From the NCBI GenBank assembly GCA_030686995.1, contig CM060687.1:169928090-169992089 (forward strand): 64,000 bases of DNA, written 5' to 3'. Shown one piece after another: positions 50,125 through 61,280 of this stretch. Positions within the stretch are counted from its first letter, which is position 1. Each line of letters opens with the position of its first letter. Position numbers and translations under genes: made by a program. A model generated the notes under the pieces. That model made no database searches and was not told where the DNA came from. It saw only the letters and a list, made by a program, of their open reading frames with translations. Source of the DNA: Artemisia argyi. Lineage: Eukaryota; Streptophyta; Magnoliopsida; Asterales; Asteraceae.

Positions 50125-50600
50125 TTTAGCGGGGACATTTCCTCGCTTTCAGCGGGGACTTTTCCCCGCCCAACACTTTCGTCGGGGACATGTCCCCGCC
50201 GAAAGTGCCTCGGCTAAAGCCCTTCGCTGTCAACTTTCGGCGGCGACTAACCTCTCTTTTGGCGGTGACACGTGGGACCCACACTGCCAGCGTGGATAAT
50301 TTTGTTCAGGTCAAACTTGCCAGCGTGGCAACACTTTTGGTGGGGACATGTCCCCGCTGAAAGTATTTTATAAAATAATTGTTGCACACTTTTAGCGGGG
50401 ACACTTCCCCGCTGAAAGTATTTTACACGTAAATGGTACTTACTTTTGGCAGGGACACAAGTCCCTGCTGAAAGTATTTTACACGTAAATGGTGCTTACT
50501 TTTGGCGGGGACGTGTCCCCACTGAAAGTTGTGCTCAATAATAATGCAGCAACCTTTTGGCGGGGACATGTCCCCGCTAAAAGTGACTGACCCATTTTGC
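50125..50600. promoter_or_regulatory. CACTA subterminal repeat array (GCGGGGACA/TGTCCCCGC)
   Basis: Many direct and inverted copies of GGCGGGGACA and TGTCCCCGCTGAAAGT, often joined as GGGGACATGTCCCC palindromes. Such subterminal motifs are where the En/Spm TNPA-type protein binds to bring the ends together. Binding here is inferred from the family. Confidence 0.75.
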
Positions 50601-50994
50601 AGCAAATTGCTGCAAAATGGGTAATTTCCAGATTTTTTCGGGAAAAAATCTACATTATCACTACAAATCCACAACCTGTATATAATCTTATTACAACACC
50701 ACAAGACACTCAAGTCACAAATTCGCCAAACATAATATGATACATATCTAAATTTGTTAAAAATTAACATAATCATGTGTTTGTATCCAAATTCGCAAAA
50801 TACGGTTCAAAAACCGTTATCACATGATCACTACATAAGCTAGCTATCCGCTATACGCTACAAAACTATACGTGGGAACAATGTAGCGGGAATCCTAACA
50901 CATAAACTACATAAAGACATAATAATCCATGAAACTATCCAAACATTTGTCCATAACCCAAAACAAATATAAATCAACCCAAACAACCCATACG
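50601..50994. other. CACTA non-coding interval
   Basis: AT-rich sequence between the subterminal array and the stop of the TNPA-like gene, probably its 3' untranslated region. No feature found. Confidence 0.5.
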
Positions 50995-51635
50995 CTACTC
51001 CTGAGTCCCCCCACTAGCCCCACTCCCCTCCTCCGGGGTACCTGTAGACTCACCTGGTGAAGCCTCCTGGGATCCCGATGTCGTCGCCTGAGTCGCTAGC
51101 TCAGCGGGGAAACCCGGCTGTGTCTTAGCCCACCCAAACAACATATCAATCAGTGTCCTTTGCTGGGACATCTCCTGGGTTTGCTTCTGGACTGTTTCGT
51201 GCAGGGAGGAAGCGGAGGCTTGATCACGAGCTCGTGCGGCGCTGAGGGTCGTCTGACGACTACCGCCGGGTAAGACTGGACCTATGCCAGGAATATGACC
51301 TCGCTGCTTGCCACCGATCACGTGGCGCATAATATCGAGGTCAGACATGGTCGTCCCCCCGGAGGTGCTCTCCGTCCGCATCTGTATCATCTGGTTCTGT
51401 TTTACAAAAAAATAAGCAAAGTAATACATAAGTCATGATTTATTATATTTGCATTAATGTGGGTGAGTTTTATGGAAATAAAATATACTTAAATATCTAG
51501 TCTCGGACAATGTAGATTCCCAAACGCCGTCTCTCGTATGGTTGTGTCTGTACATCGCGATCAAGTCTCTACCATCCACAGCGACGGTGGGTTCTCTCAG
51601 CTGTTTATAAATAAACTCAATAACGACTCACCAAA

Positions 51636-51720
<85 letters not shown>

Positions 51721-51899
51721 GATTAAAAAACGTCTTACGAAGTTATCGCGTATCACAGCTAACGAATGCGACCCATGAAGGCTAGCAGTCGGATTGGCGA
51801 GCCGGTTCTGCCTGTTGGTGTCCCCTCTCTTCAAATTATGCGGGTTCGACCAGTGCTTAACCTGAGTATTATAAATAATAAAAAATGTTATATAATTGA

Positions 51900-51992
<93 letters not shown>

Positions 51993-52838
51993 AATAACAA
52001 TAACAATAATAATAAAGTGTGGATCCAGGAATTTACATATTCTGCCCAATCCGACTCCGACATGTTCTCCGGGCGTTTTGCCTTGATCTCCTCCAGCTTC
52101 TCCATCCCACCTTGCTCAGTAAAATTTATCTTTTTGTGCGGCCACTTGTTGTCGTCGTATCGCTTTTGGAGATAATATTCGATACTCTTGACAATATCCT
52201 CTCCATCAGCACTGGCAAGGTGCTCGCCGAGATCAAAATAATGCTGCAATAAAATATAATTAAAATAAATATTCAAATTTAAATAAACAATCAAATTTAA
52301 ATAAATAGCAAAGTTAAAATAAACAAACACAATAATTAAAATAATAAAAGATAAAAAAAAAACTTACGTGTAGCTGGTCGTCGATGTGGGCCTTCGCGGT
52401 AGTAGGAATAGCCGACCAGGATTTGTAATGCATAGGAATTGATTGCCGTAACAATTCCCCGACCAAGTTGGAGAACCACTTCGCGTGGTCGCCCACATGC
52501 TCCCACATTGTGAAGCCACGTGTTCTTTGTGGGACCAGTCTCTTTCCTCTCATTGTGAAGCCACGTGTTCTTTGTGGGACCACGCACCGAGTTCCCGCCT
52601 TTCCCAATTTTGGCATTGGGCTTGGGAGGTCTGGGAGGTCTGGATTTAGATCCTACAAGTAATCAAATTCAAGTGATGATGACGTAAAATAACAAGTTAT
52701 CATTTTCAAATAATAATCAAGTTTAATTAAAATAATCTAAAAATTCTTACTCTGACAATCACCGCCTATCCTCGTCGGACCACGGGGTGGCTCATTACCT
52801 CCATCGCCACCGTGGCTCCTAGCAACAACATCTGCCAT
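50995..52838 (-). CDS. TNPA-like CACTA accessory protein (Transposase_24 type)
   Basis: Six exons with GT/AG borders: 52751-52838 (start MADVVARSHGG), 52368-52652, 52037-52243, 51739-51861, 51489-51600, 50995-51396. Recognisable parts are WEHVGDHAKWFSNLVGEL, FDLGEHLAS, LEEIKAKRPENMSESDWAEY, KHWSNPHNLKR followed by NRQNRLANPTASLHGS, and a Gly/Ser/Pro-rich tail with a possible coiled coil (ETVQKQTQEMSQQRTL). In En/Spm systems this protein binds the subterminal repeats. Two introns have expanded into simple repeats: (TA)n at 51640-51715 and (TTA)n at 51899-51990. Exon 2 has an in-frame 45-bp tandem duplication (VPQRTRGFTM twice). I saw no stop in the joined exons, but checked frames only by motif continuity. 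Confidence 0.72.
51640..51715. repeat. (TA)n microsatellite
   Basis: An uninterrupted TA tract of about 76 bp in an intron of the TNPA-like gene. Confidence 0.97.
51899..51990. repeat. (TTA)n microsatellite
   Basis: About 30 TTA units in an intron of the TNPA-like gene. They produce long false poly-Leu/poly-Ile reading frames. Confidence 0.97.
52506..52583 (-). repeat. 45-bp in-frame duplication in the TNPA-like exon
   Basis: CATTGTGAAGCCACGTGTTC and what follows recur at a 45-bp interval (52506 and 52551), so 15 codons are repeated (VPQRTRGFTM twice) without a frame change. Confidence 0.85.
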
Positions 52839-53856
52839 CTGTAAACGTACTAGTACAAGAAAATATAATTAGTGAATAAACACATATACACATATACGCA
52901 TATACACACACATTGAAATAAATAACAATTTATACAAAAAATAATAATAATAATAAATAATTAAATAAATAAATAAACACATTTAACCACTCGATAACAA
53001 TTTCATTCAAATAAGTGTCATTTAACAAATTACAATTTGAGATCAATCTCCCTCATCACTAAGATAAAAACCCTCATTATTAGTGTCAGCTTCATCTTCA
53101 CGATCGACGTAATCTTCACCATCAGATGCTAAATCATGAGGAACGTGGTCATCATAATCAATATTATCTTCGTCGTCGTCGACATAAGTGATAATTGGTT
53201 GTGGTGGTGCCTCAACTTCCGCTGGCTCAACATCTCTATTTATGGTGTCATAATTCAACGTATCCAACTCAGCAGAGATTGTGACATGTGATGATGTGTT
53301 GTCATGTACAACATCCTGATTGTCTTCTACCACGATGATATCCGGGTTCCAAATCTTTCGATGATAAGAATCTTGGACGGCCTTGACATTACCACGTTTA
53401 CCCGGGAAATCAAGGTAAAAGACTTGTGTTGCTTGTGTGGCAAGAATGTATGGTTCACTTTCAAACGATACACGATCTGTCATAATTTGTGTAATGTTGT
53501 TTCTATAGGTACAACGTTTTATGCGACCATTGTTATTAGTGTCGAACCATTTAACTTTGAACAACACAACCTTAAACGGAATATATTCAAGCTCGATAAT
53601 TTCTTCAAGCTGGCCATAATACATTCCTCCTCTAGGATTAGGAGTTTAAATTCCGCTGTTTTGGGTTGAACGACGTAAATCACGGTCGTGTACGATAAAC
53701 TTCACACCGTTCACTGTGCAAGAGTCTGCTGAGAATGCAGCACATGATGGTCCACGAGCCAAAGCGAACAACTTAGAAGTACAACTTGGGTCGTCCTTTA
53801 CTTTCAATTCACGAATCTAAGAAAAAAAGTTAAGAATAGATATAGATGAGTAATAG

Positions 53857-55262
53857 GGATGACGTGGGAATTGCACCAGGTTTTACCTCTCGAGGGATCT
53901 CGAGAAGCTTACAACCCCCACCAGGCAGTGTACCTCATCGTTGTAGTATAGTATAGTGACAAGTACCGGGGGATTGATCGTTCAGCTTAGGAATAGTGTC
54001 GCTAGGATTAGAAAACCTAAATACTAGTTCTAAAGGTGAGGGATGATTATTTTTTTATTTTATATTTTATAGAAAGCAATTAAAAATCTCGGGTTTGAAG
54101 GATTTGGGCGGAATTAGTTGCTAATCAACTAACCCAATACTAAAGATGCAATCAAAATAAAATACTAGAAATAAAAATAAACTAAATTATACTAAAGTTG
54201 TGAGCAATAAGTGGAGAAAATGTATTTACTTAGATTTCACTACTCCCTAGACATCTTTTACACGTTAATTACTTGTTATAATTGCATGGATGACGGATCG
54301 TATTCCTTAATACCATTCATGGGGTGGCACACTTAACTCCCCAATTCTATGAGCTCTTATCTCCTCCTACACCATGCCCAGCACAACTATAGGGATTGTA
54401 AACAGTGGCTCATGCGTTAAATACAACCAATAAAGACCTAGTGCGCGTCGGTTCATGTTTCTTAAGACGTTCAAGCATGTTACCAATTGGAGATCTGCCA
54501 GTTTTCTTAAGCCTAACATATAAATCATTCATCCAAGACAAGTATAAACAAGTAATCAACACATAATTAACATCTAGGTTTCATTATATCCAAGCAAACA
54601 CAAGATAGATCTAGCCTAGCATGATGGAATTAAGACAAGAACAAGATATAGACAACCAACACATAGACATATTGATTGAATTGAAAGAACACTTATCTTA
54701 ATTACACATGAAAGGTATCACGGGTTTGGAACCCTTGAAAAACCTGTAAAATTCGCACCAAAATCGTACTTAGGGTTTCTCCAAAACTTCTCTCCTTTAA
54801 TGTGAAAATTAGAAAACTATATATAGGAAAAGGGGTCTGACGGCGTCAAGACCAACCTTGTGACGCCGTCACCTCGCCGCCAAAACTATTCTCGGACTGC
54901 CTTGATCTACATTTGACGCCGTCAAGACTTAATCATTTCCAGGCCGTCATGAATTTTACTCTTGACGCCCTACCTTCGTGACGCCGTCAAATCTGTACTG
55001 GGTCGTCGTGGAATTTTGCTCTTGACGCCGTCAGAGAGTTACTCTTGACGCTGTCACCTACTGTTCTCAGCATGGAAAATTAAGACTTTGGCGTTTTCTT
55101 CACTTTTATGCTCCAAAAACGTCCGAATTGCTTCCTTTTCCAGATTTCGCTCCCAAAGTACCTAAAATCACAAAAGGAACGATTTAGGGCAATATTTGAT
55201 CATATAAATTCGAATTCAGGCTTAAATGACCCCCTAAAAATGGATCACTTTTCGCCTCATCA
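53857..55262 (-). repeat. 3' LTR of element D
   Basis: 1406 bp, same length as 60079-61484 with scattered differences. It holds the TGACG/CGTCA array (54838-55057), the TATA box CTATATATAG (54817-54826) and the hairpin (53888-53905). Confidence 0.93.
54838..55057 (-). promoter_or_regulatory. Array of TGACGGCGTCA motifs (element D 3' LTR U3)
   Basis: About nine full or decayed copies in 220 bp, ending about 11 bp upstream (on the minus strand) of the TATA box. The arrangement matches element C and the other LTR of D. Confidence 0.65.
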
Positions 55263-57704
55263 TATACCCTTACACTTGAGATTTGCTTGTCCTCAAGCAA
55301 ATGCGCTTTTATTCTAATCAAAAGACAAGTTAGGGGTCATTTAACACTAATATAAAAGTAATTACAACAAATAATCGTTCCACTATAGACAAGCACGAAG
55401 GTCATACACAAGCACCTCACAAATAATGTTTAGATACTCACATCTCTCGGGTGTAATAAAGTATAAATTACAATATGGAAACGGAAGATATCTCTCACTA
55501 CCTGTTATAGCAAAATAGATTACCATAGGCTTGGGAAAGGATCAAACCTCCACCACATGGCGTAAGCACCTAGGATAAACTATCAAAGATGTCTTTTAAA
55601 GGGTTGTAACGTTAGGTGTAGGGATATGAAATACACGGTTTTGTTGGATAAAGGAAGTTTTACTGGTGGCGAGTTAACAATCTTGGTTAATTACATGTAC
55701 AATATGGCGTTGCTAAGCCAAGACTAGACTCGACTTAAGCTAATAAATGAAAAATAACAAAAACATAAAATAAACATAGAATAAAAAGGGATGGTAGTCC
55801 GTATGTTTTTTCTCTTTTCCTTTTTCTATTTTTTTTTTCTTTTTCTTGATTTTTGATTTTTTTTTTTATTTATTATTTTTTTTTTGCATACACTCTTGCC
55901 CTACCATCCAAAATAATACATCATAGGGAATGAATATTCCCCTTACACTTGAATCTTTACATTAAACTAATCTAATGACTCGAATTAAGAAAATCAAAAC
56001 ACTTGGAGCACTTTTAAGATTAACGTACATATGGGGGTAATAATTGATGTTTTCCCCATTACTCCATAAAATAAGTACTTTACCCATGAGTCCCAATCGT
56101 CCCAAAACAATATGTACAAGGATATGACTCGACTTAGCAACCATGTAATCAATTAGATAGTTAACTTAGGGTTTAACAAATAACAATAATGCACTAAAAA
56201 TGAGTGCACACACGGAAGGCTAAGGTGATTTGGTTGTACATTTAAGTGGGGTGTAACAAATTCTTCCTTTAAGTAAAATGCTTAAAGTTAGAAACGAAAA
56301 GATAGGCTCGGAGGGGTGTACTAGGGGTTTCGTGTACTAAAAATGAGTACAACGCTAAGGGTGTGGGAAAAATTAGTTGACTTAACTAGCCAAGTAATAT
56401 GACTTAAATGGTCAAGTAATTATGATACGGGTTTAACACAAGGGTGATCCTAATGCCTCTTATCATGTAGTAAATCCTACTACACGAATGTAGTCTCACT
56501 TGCGGTCTCGGGATGCATCACTAACGCAAGTTCTAGAATCTAAATGCTACCGGTACACTCATAAGCACGAATAGTAAATGCTTTTCCTATCAAATCTAAA
56601 GGCGAAACTCACATATTTGGGTGGAAAATTTTTTTGAAAGTACGGTTATGTGCTAGTTATACAATCTCCTATCCATGAGACGCTTGCTATGGCTAAAGTT
56701 TCACTCCTAAATGTTGTAAACAATTTTAAATTTGGCGCTAAAATTGCACTAACAAGTATTTCTCATAGTTTTATTACACATCTACCATCAAATAAAACAA
56801 ACTCAAGCGAAAGTGTATATGTAAGGTATCATCTTTTTACCCTCCCCTTACACTTAAGATGAACATTGTCCCCAATGTTCAAGTAAAGAATATAAAAGTG
56901 AAAAAGTAAAGAGAATGAAATCAAATACTCCCCTGATTCGCTCGGTATGGATAATAAGGTGGCCAGGTTAAATCTTCCTCCAAGAAAATGAACAATCAAA
57001 GCTTCCCTTCCAGAATATAAATCATCTTCTTGTCATAAATAACCTGTAAAACCTGATAAAATAGACAAGACAACCTCGCGTAAAATCGGCGGCATCCTAT
57101 ATAAGTTACTAAATCCTAGAAAACAAGATAAGATATAATGCTTGTGGAATGAAGTTTGCAGATCTCCTGGAGATTATAAAACTTAATAATTCACAAAAAC
57201 CATAAGACTCCGTTAGAAAAACAAAACTGGTAAAATTTCCAGATTTTTACACTTGACGCCGTCAGAAGTGACCTGCAGAAATTCTTATGTTAAGTTTCCG
57301 GAAAATTTCTGGAAAAACTTGGTCCTACTTCCTGGAAAATCCTGCAAAACTTCATTATGACTCAATACAAGCATTTGACTCTAACAAATACGAATATACA
57401 TGTTCATTTAATATTGTGGAGAATCATGATCGGTTTGTTTCTTAAAAACATATTTGGGGTTTCCCCTTACACTTATCTTTTTGCAAAAAATACCTTTAGG
57501 TGGAGTTAAGACTAGGCCAAACAACAGAGTAAAGTATTTCCACTATTTAGTTTAGAAACATGATCTACCAACAATAAAAATTAAGCATGCATACGGAAGC
57601 AAATAACAAACAAACAAATAAAATCACACAAAACATGGGTTGCCTCCCAAGAAGCGCTTTTCTTTATTTACGAGTCTTGTAGCTAGACTCAAGGTCATGG
57701 GTTA
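55263..57704 (-). other. Long non-coding 3' region of element D
   Basis: About 2.44 kb after the protease-like stop with no reverse transcriptase, RNase H or integrase motif in any frame. It is collinear with 21217-23666 of element C, including a T-rich tract (55800-55890) and one TGACGCCGTCA motif near 57253. Conservation of such a long non-coding stretch in two elements suggests it is a functional or at least inherited part of the family. Confidence 0.75.
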
Positions 57705-59914
57705 CTACGTGACCTCATCATTGGTTCCACTCTCTAGGTCGTCTTCTAAACCAGTTTTGTATTCTGGACCTAGTTGCAAGCATTCTTTGTAGAAACCAAG
57801 CATTCTATTCTTTACATACTCTACTCCTCTACGTCTATCCTCTTCATTCCTATAATAAGCCGCTTGCTTGTGTTCCTTTTCGAAATTAGAGAGAAGGCAG
57901 TATTGCTCAATTTTGTAGGGCATTTGATAGGCAACCTCATCATTCTCTTCCTTAAATCTAACTATCCCTAAAGTCGGATCATAACTCATCCTAGTGGCCT
58001 CAACAAATGGTTTTCCGAATATTATTTGGCTTAGGCAAGCATCTATCACCGGACGAGTGTCCTCAACTATCATAAAATCGATCTCATAGGTGAGATTCCC
58101 TATAATCACATGCAGTCCCTTCACTCTTCCTGCAAAATTACTTATCAGATTCTTATCGGGCATCATCCTAAAATCAAGTTGCTTCTTCATCACCCAATTG
58201 TAATAAGTCCTAGTCATGATGTTCACGGGGGATCTAGGGTCGATGTAAGCTTTCCATATATGCATGTGCCCGATATTGCATGGGATGTTAATGTTAGAGG
58301 GGTCTCCCATTTTGATAAGGGGGGTGCCAAGGATATATGGTCTCTCGGGACTATCGAATAAATCCTTATGGTATTCCCGTTCTTCCTTGGTGGGTAACTT
58401 ACAAAGTATTCTTCTATAGGCTCTACCTCAACTTCCCTACTCTCATCCTTAGTCTCAGCTTCTATTCTAACTTCATCCTTGTCACTCTCTTCAATCTTCT
58501 TATCTATTGGCTTAATGGTGACAACATTGACAAAGTGGACATGTTTGGATGATGAGAGGTCCTTAATTTGGCTTCCGTTATTGGTGTCCCTAGTGTCCTT
58601 CCTAGGTGTGACTAATGCTTGGTTGTTGAGGGCCTTCAACAAGATGTCGATCTTGTTGGTCATCTCCGTTTGTTGTTGGTTGAATTCAGTTTCAAACCTA
58701 GCTATGCGAGCTTCTTGAGATGCCATGAACTTAGACATCAATCCTTCAAGGTTGTTGGTACTACCAAAGTTGTTAGAAGGATTGTTGTTGAAAGTACGGT
58801 TGGAGGGTGGACCGGTTGGTTGGTAACGATTAGGCGGATTGGAAGAATTGGGTTGATTTTGTTTCCACCTAAGGTTTGGGTGATTTTTCCATGAGGGGTT
58901 GTATGAATCACCGTAAGTGTTTGGCTCGGGCTTGAAAGTGTACCACTTATCTCCCACTTCGTCGGTACGCGTGGATGCGTAGTCCGCAAAAGCTGTTCCG
59001 GGGAGTTCCACACAATCACGAGTGTCGTGGGGACCACTACATAATTCGCATGAAGAAGTGATTTTGTTCACTTGGCTTGAAAGCTTAGGAGCTTCGTAAG
59101 ATTTCATGAGAAACGTGACTTGGTCCTCAAGTTCCATGATCCTACGGTCGGGAGTGCTAGAATTGTTCGAAGGCAAAGATATTGCCTTGACCGTTTTATT
59201 CAAGTCACGGGGATCATTCCAACTTTCGTTGTCATAGAGAGCAAGATCTTCTATGAGTTCCCATGATTGTTCCGCACTTAGATCACGTAGCTTACCACCG
59301 GCCGATTGGTCAATGGCTCGCCTCGTGGAGATGTCGATATGGTCATAAAAGATTTGGACTTGGAGCCAAAGATCTATGCCATGATGAGGGACTTTTTGGA
59401 GTAAGTCCTTGAAACGAGTCCATGCTTCATAAAGAGATTCATTTTGACGTTGTTGGAACATCAAGATGTCATTTCTAAGCTTAGTAGTTATCCCCGGTGG
59501 GAAAAATTGAGCAAGGAAACGAGTGGTGAAATCATCCCATGTGGTGATGGATCCCGCGGGTAAACGCTCAAGCCATTGACTAGCTTGATCCCGTAGAGAG
59601 AATTGGAATAGGCGTAATCGGGTTGTCTCTCTAGTTGCAACATCTAGGTCTATAGAATCTACGATTTTGAGGAAGTCCTTAAGATGTTGGTTTGGATCTT
59701 CTGAACGAAGTCCATGGAATGCACATTCGATTTGCACCAACCGGATGGTGTCGGATCGCAAGGGGGTCACATTGGCTCCGGTGAGCTCAATGGTGTTTCG
59801 GTAGCCTTGGTGGCTAGGTCGGGAATACTCTCCTAAGGTTCGGGGCCTAAGGGGTTCTAATGGTGGGTTTTGTTGTGGTGGGATGACGGGTTCAAAGATG
59901 TTCCCGTTGTCCAT
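57705..59914 (-). pseudogene. Gag plus protease-like polyprotein of element D (one frameshift)
   Basis: It starts at 59914 (MDNGNIFEP) soon after the primer site. Residues about 55-205 are a Retrotrans_gag capsid-like domain (FLKIVDSIDLD, QASQWLERLP, FLAQFFPPG, LRNDILMFQQ, ESLYEAWTRFKDLL). A zinc-knuckle-like CX2CX3HX4C follows (Cys289, Cys292, His296, Cys301), one residue shorter than the standard CX2CX4HX4C, then an Asn/Pro-rich linker and acidic stretch. After a 1-bp frameshift near 58392 (a short G/C run) the second part, ending at 57705, has the protease-like domain (PCNIGH, AYIDPRSPVNIM, GLHVIIGNLTYEIDFMIVED, IIFGKPFVEA) and a tail (RRRGVEYV, LGFYKECLQLGPEY). The D-T/S-G catalytic motif is absent. 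Only this single lesion separates it from a full-length protein. Translation ends without any pol. Confidence 0.8.
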
Positions 59915-60057
59915 GATGTCGGGTGGTTACGAACAAAGGCACAAAGAAATAAGATAGACTAAAGAAAATCTAAAAATAAAAATAAAATCTTACTAGAAAG
60001 GAATCTAGCAAGTAGACCTAATAAAAAGAAATTCTAACCTAGACAATAACTATTCCC

Positions 60058-60075
60058 CAGGCTGCGGCGCCAAAA
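60058..60075 (-). other. Primer binding site of element D (tRNA-Asp type)
   Basis: On the minus strand TGGCGCCGCAGCCTGGGG lies a few bases after the LTR end (60079), as in element C. Confidence 0.75.
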
Positions 60076-60109
60076 ACTTGATGACGTGGGAATTGCACCA
60101 TGTTTTACC

Positions 60110-60127
60110 TCTCGAGGGATCTCGAGA
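60110..60127. other. Conserved LTR-end hairpin (TCTCGAG/CTCGAGA stem)
   Basis: TCTCGAG, four-base loop, CTCGAGA, about 30 bp before the LTR end. Identical stems occur at 53888-53905, 19973-19990 and 34709-34726. It would sit in the 5' leader of the RNA just before the primer site. Confidence 0.7.
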
Positions 60128-61059
60128 AGCTTACAACCCCCACCAGGCAGTGTACCAGATCGTTGTAGTATAGTATAGTGACAAGTACCGGGGGATTGAT
60201 CGTTCAGCTTAGGAATAGTGTCGCTAGGATTAGAAAACCTAAATACTAGTTCTAAAGGTGAGGGATGATTATTTTTGTATTTTATATTTTATAGAAAGCA
60301 ATTAAAAATCTCGGGTTTGAAGGATTTGGGCGGAATTAGTTGCTAATCAACTAACCCAATACTAAAGATGCAATCAAAATAGAATACTAGAAATAAAAAT
60401 AAACTAAATTATACTAAAGTTGTGAGCAATAAGTGGAGAAAATGTGTTTACTTAGATTTCACTACTCCCTAGACATCTTTTACACGTTAATTACTTGTTA
60501 TAATTGCATGGATGACGGATCGTATTCCTTAATACCATTCATGGGGTGGCACACTTAACTCCCCAATTCTATGAGCTCTTATCTCCTCCTACACCATGCC
60601 CAGCACAACTATAGGGATTGTAAACAGTGGCTCATGCATTAAATACAACCAATAAAGATCTAGTGCGCGTCGGTTCATGTTTCTTAAGACGTTCAAGCAT
60701 GTTACCAATTGGAGATCTGCCAGTTTTCTTAAGCCTAACATATAAATCATTCATCCAAGACAAGTATAAACAAGTAATCAACACATAATTAACATCTAGG
60801 TTTCATTAGATCCAAGCAAACACAAGATAGATCTAGCCCAGCATGATGGAATTAAGACAAGAACAAGATATAGACAACCAACACATAGACATATTGATTG
60901 AATTGAAAGAACACTTATCTTAATTACACATGAAATGTATCAAGGGTTTGGAACCCTTGAAAAACCTGTAAAATTCGCACCAAAATCGTACTTAGGGTTT
61001 CTCCAAAACTTCTCTCCTTTAATGTGAAAATTAGAAAACTATATATAGGAAAAGGGGTC

Positions 61060-61280
61060 TGACGGCGTCAAGACCAACCTTGTGACGCCGTCACCTCGCC
61101 GCCAAAACTATTCTCGGACTGCCTTGATCTACATTTGACGCCTTCAAGACTTAATCATTTCCAGGCCGTCATGACTTTTACTCTTGACGCCCTACCTTCG
61201 TGACGCCGTCAAATCTGTACTTGGCCGTCATGGAATTTTGATCTTGACGTCGTCAGAGAGTTACTCTTGACGCCGTCACC
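61060..61280 (-). promoter_or_regulatory. Array of TGACGGCGTCA motifs driving element D (5' LTR U3)
   Basis: Same array as in the 3' LTR, with a few different point changes (for example TGACGTCGTCA). Followed on the minus strand by TATA box CTATATATAG at 61039-61048. As the 5' LTR copy, this would be the promoter for the Gag/protease-like transcript. Confidence 0.65.

Noticed and set aside
51628..52330. Poly-Tyr/Ile and poly-Leu proteins
   Set aside because: They are translations of (TA)n and (TTA)n microsatellites in introns of the TNPA-like gene.
58337..58894. Plus-strand frames over element D Gag
   Set aside because: Shadow frames opposite the 563-codon Gag frame.
60152..60190. A functional tRNA-Asp gene
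   Set aside because: Only the first ~15 bases match; anticodon arm and acceptor end are absent, so no tRNA can be made.
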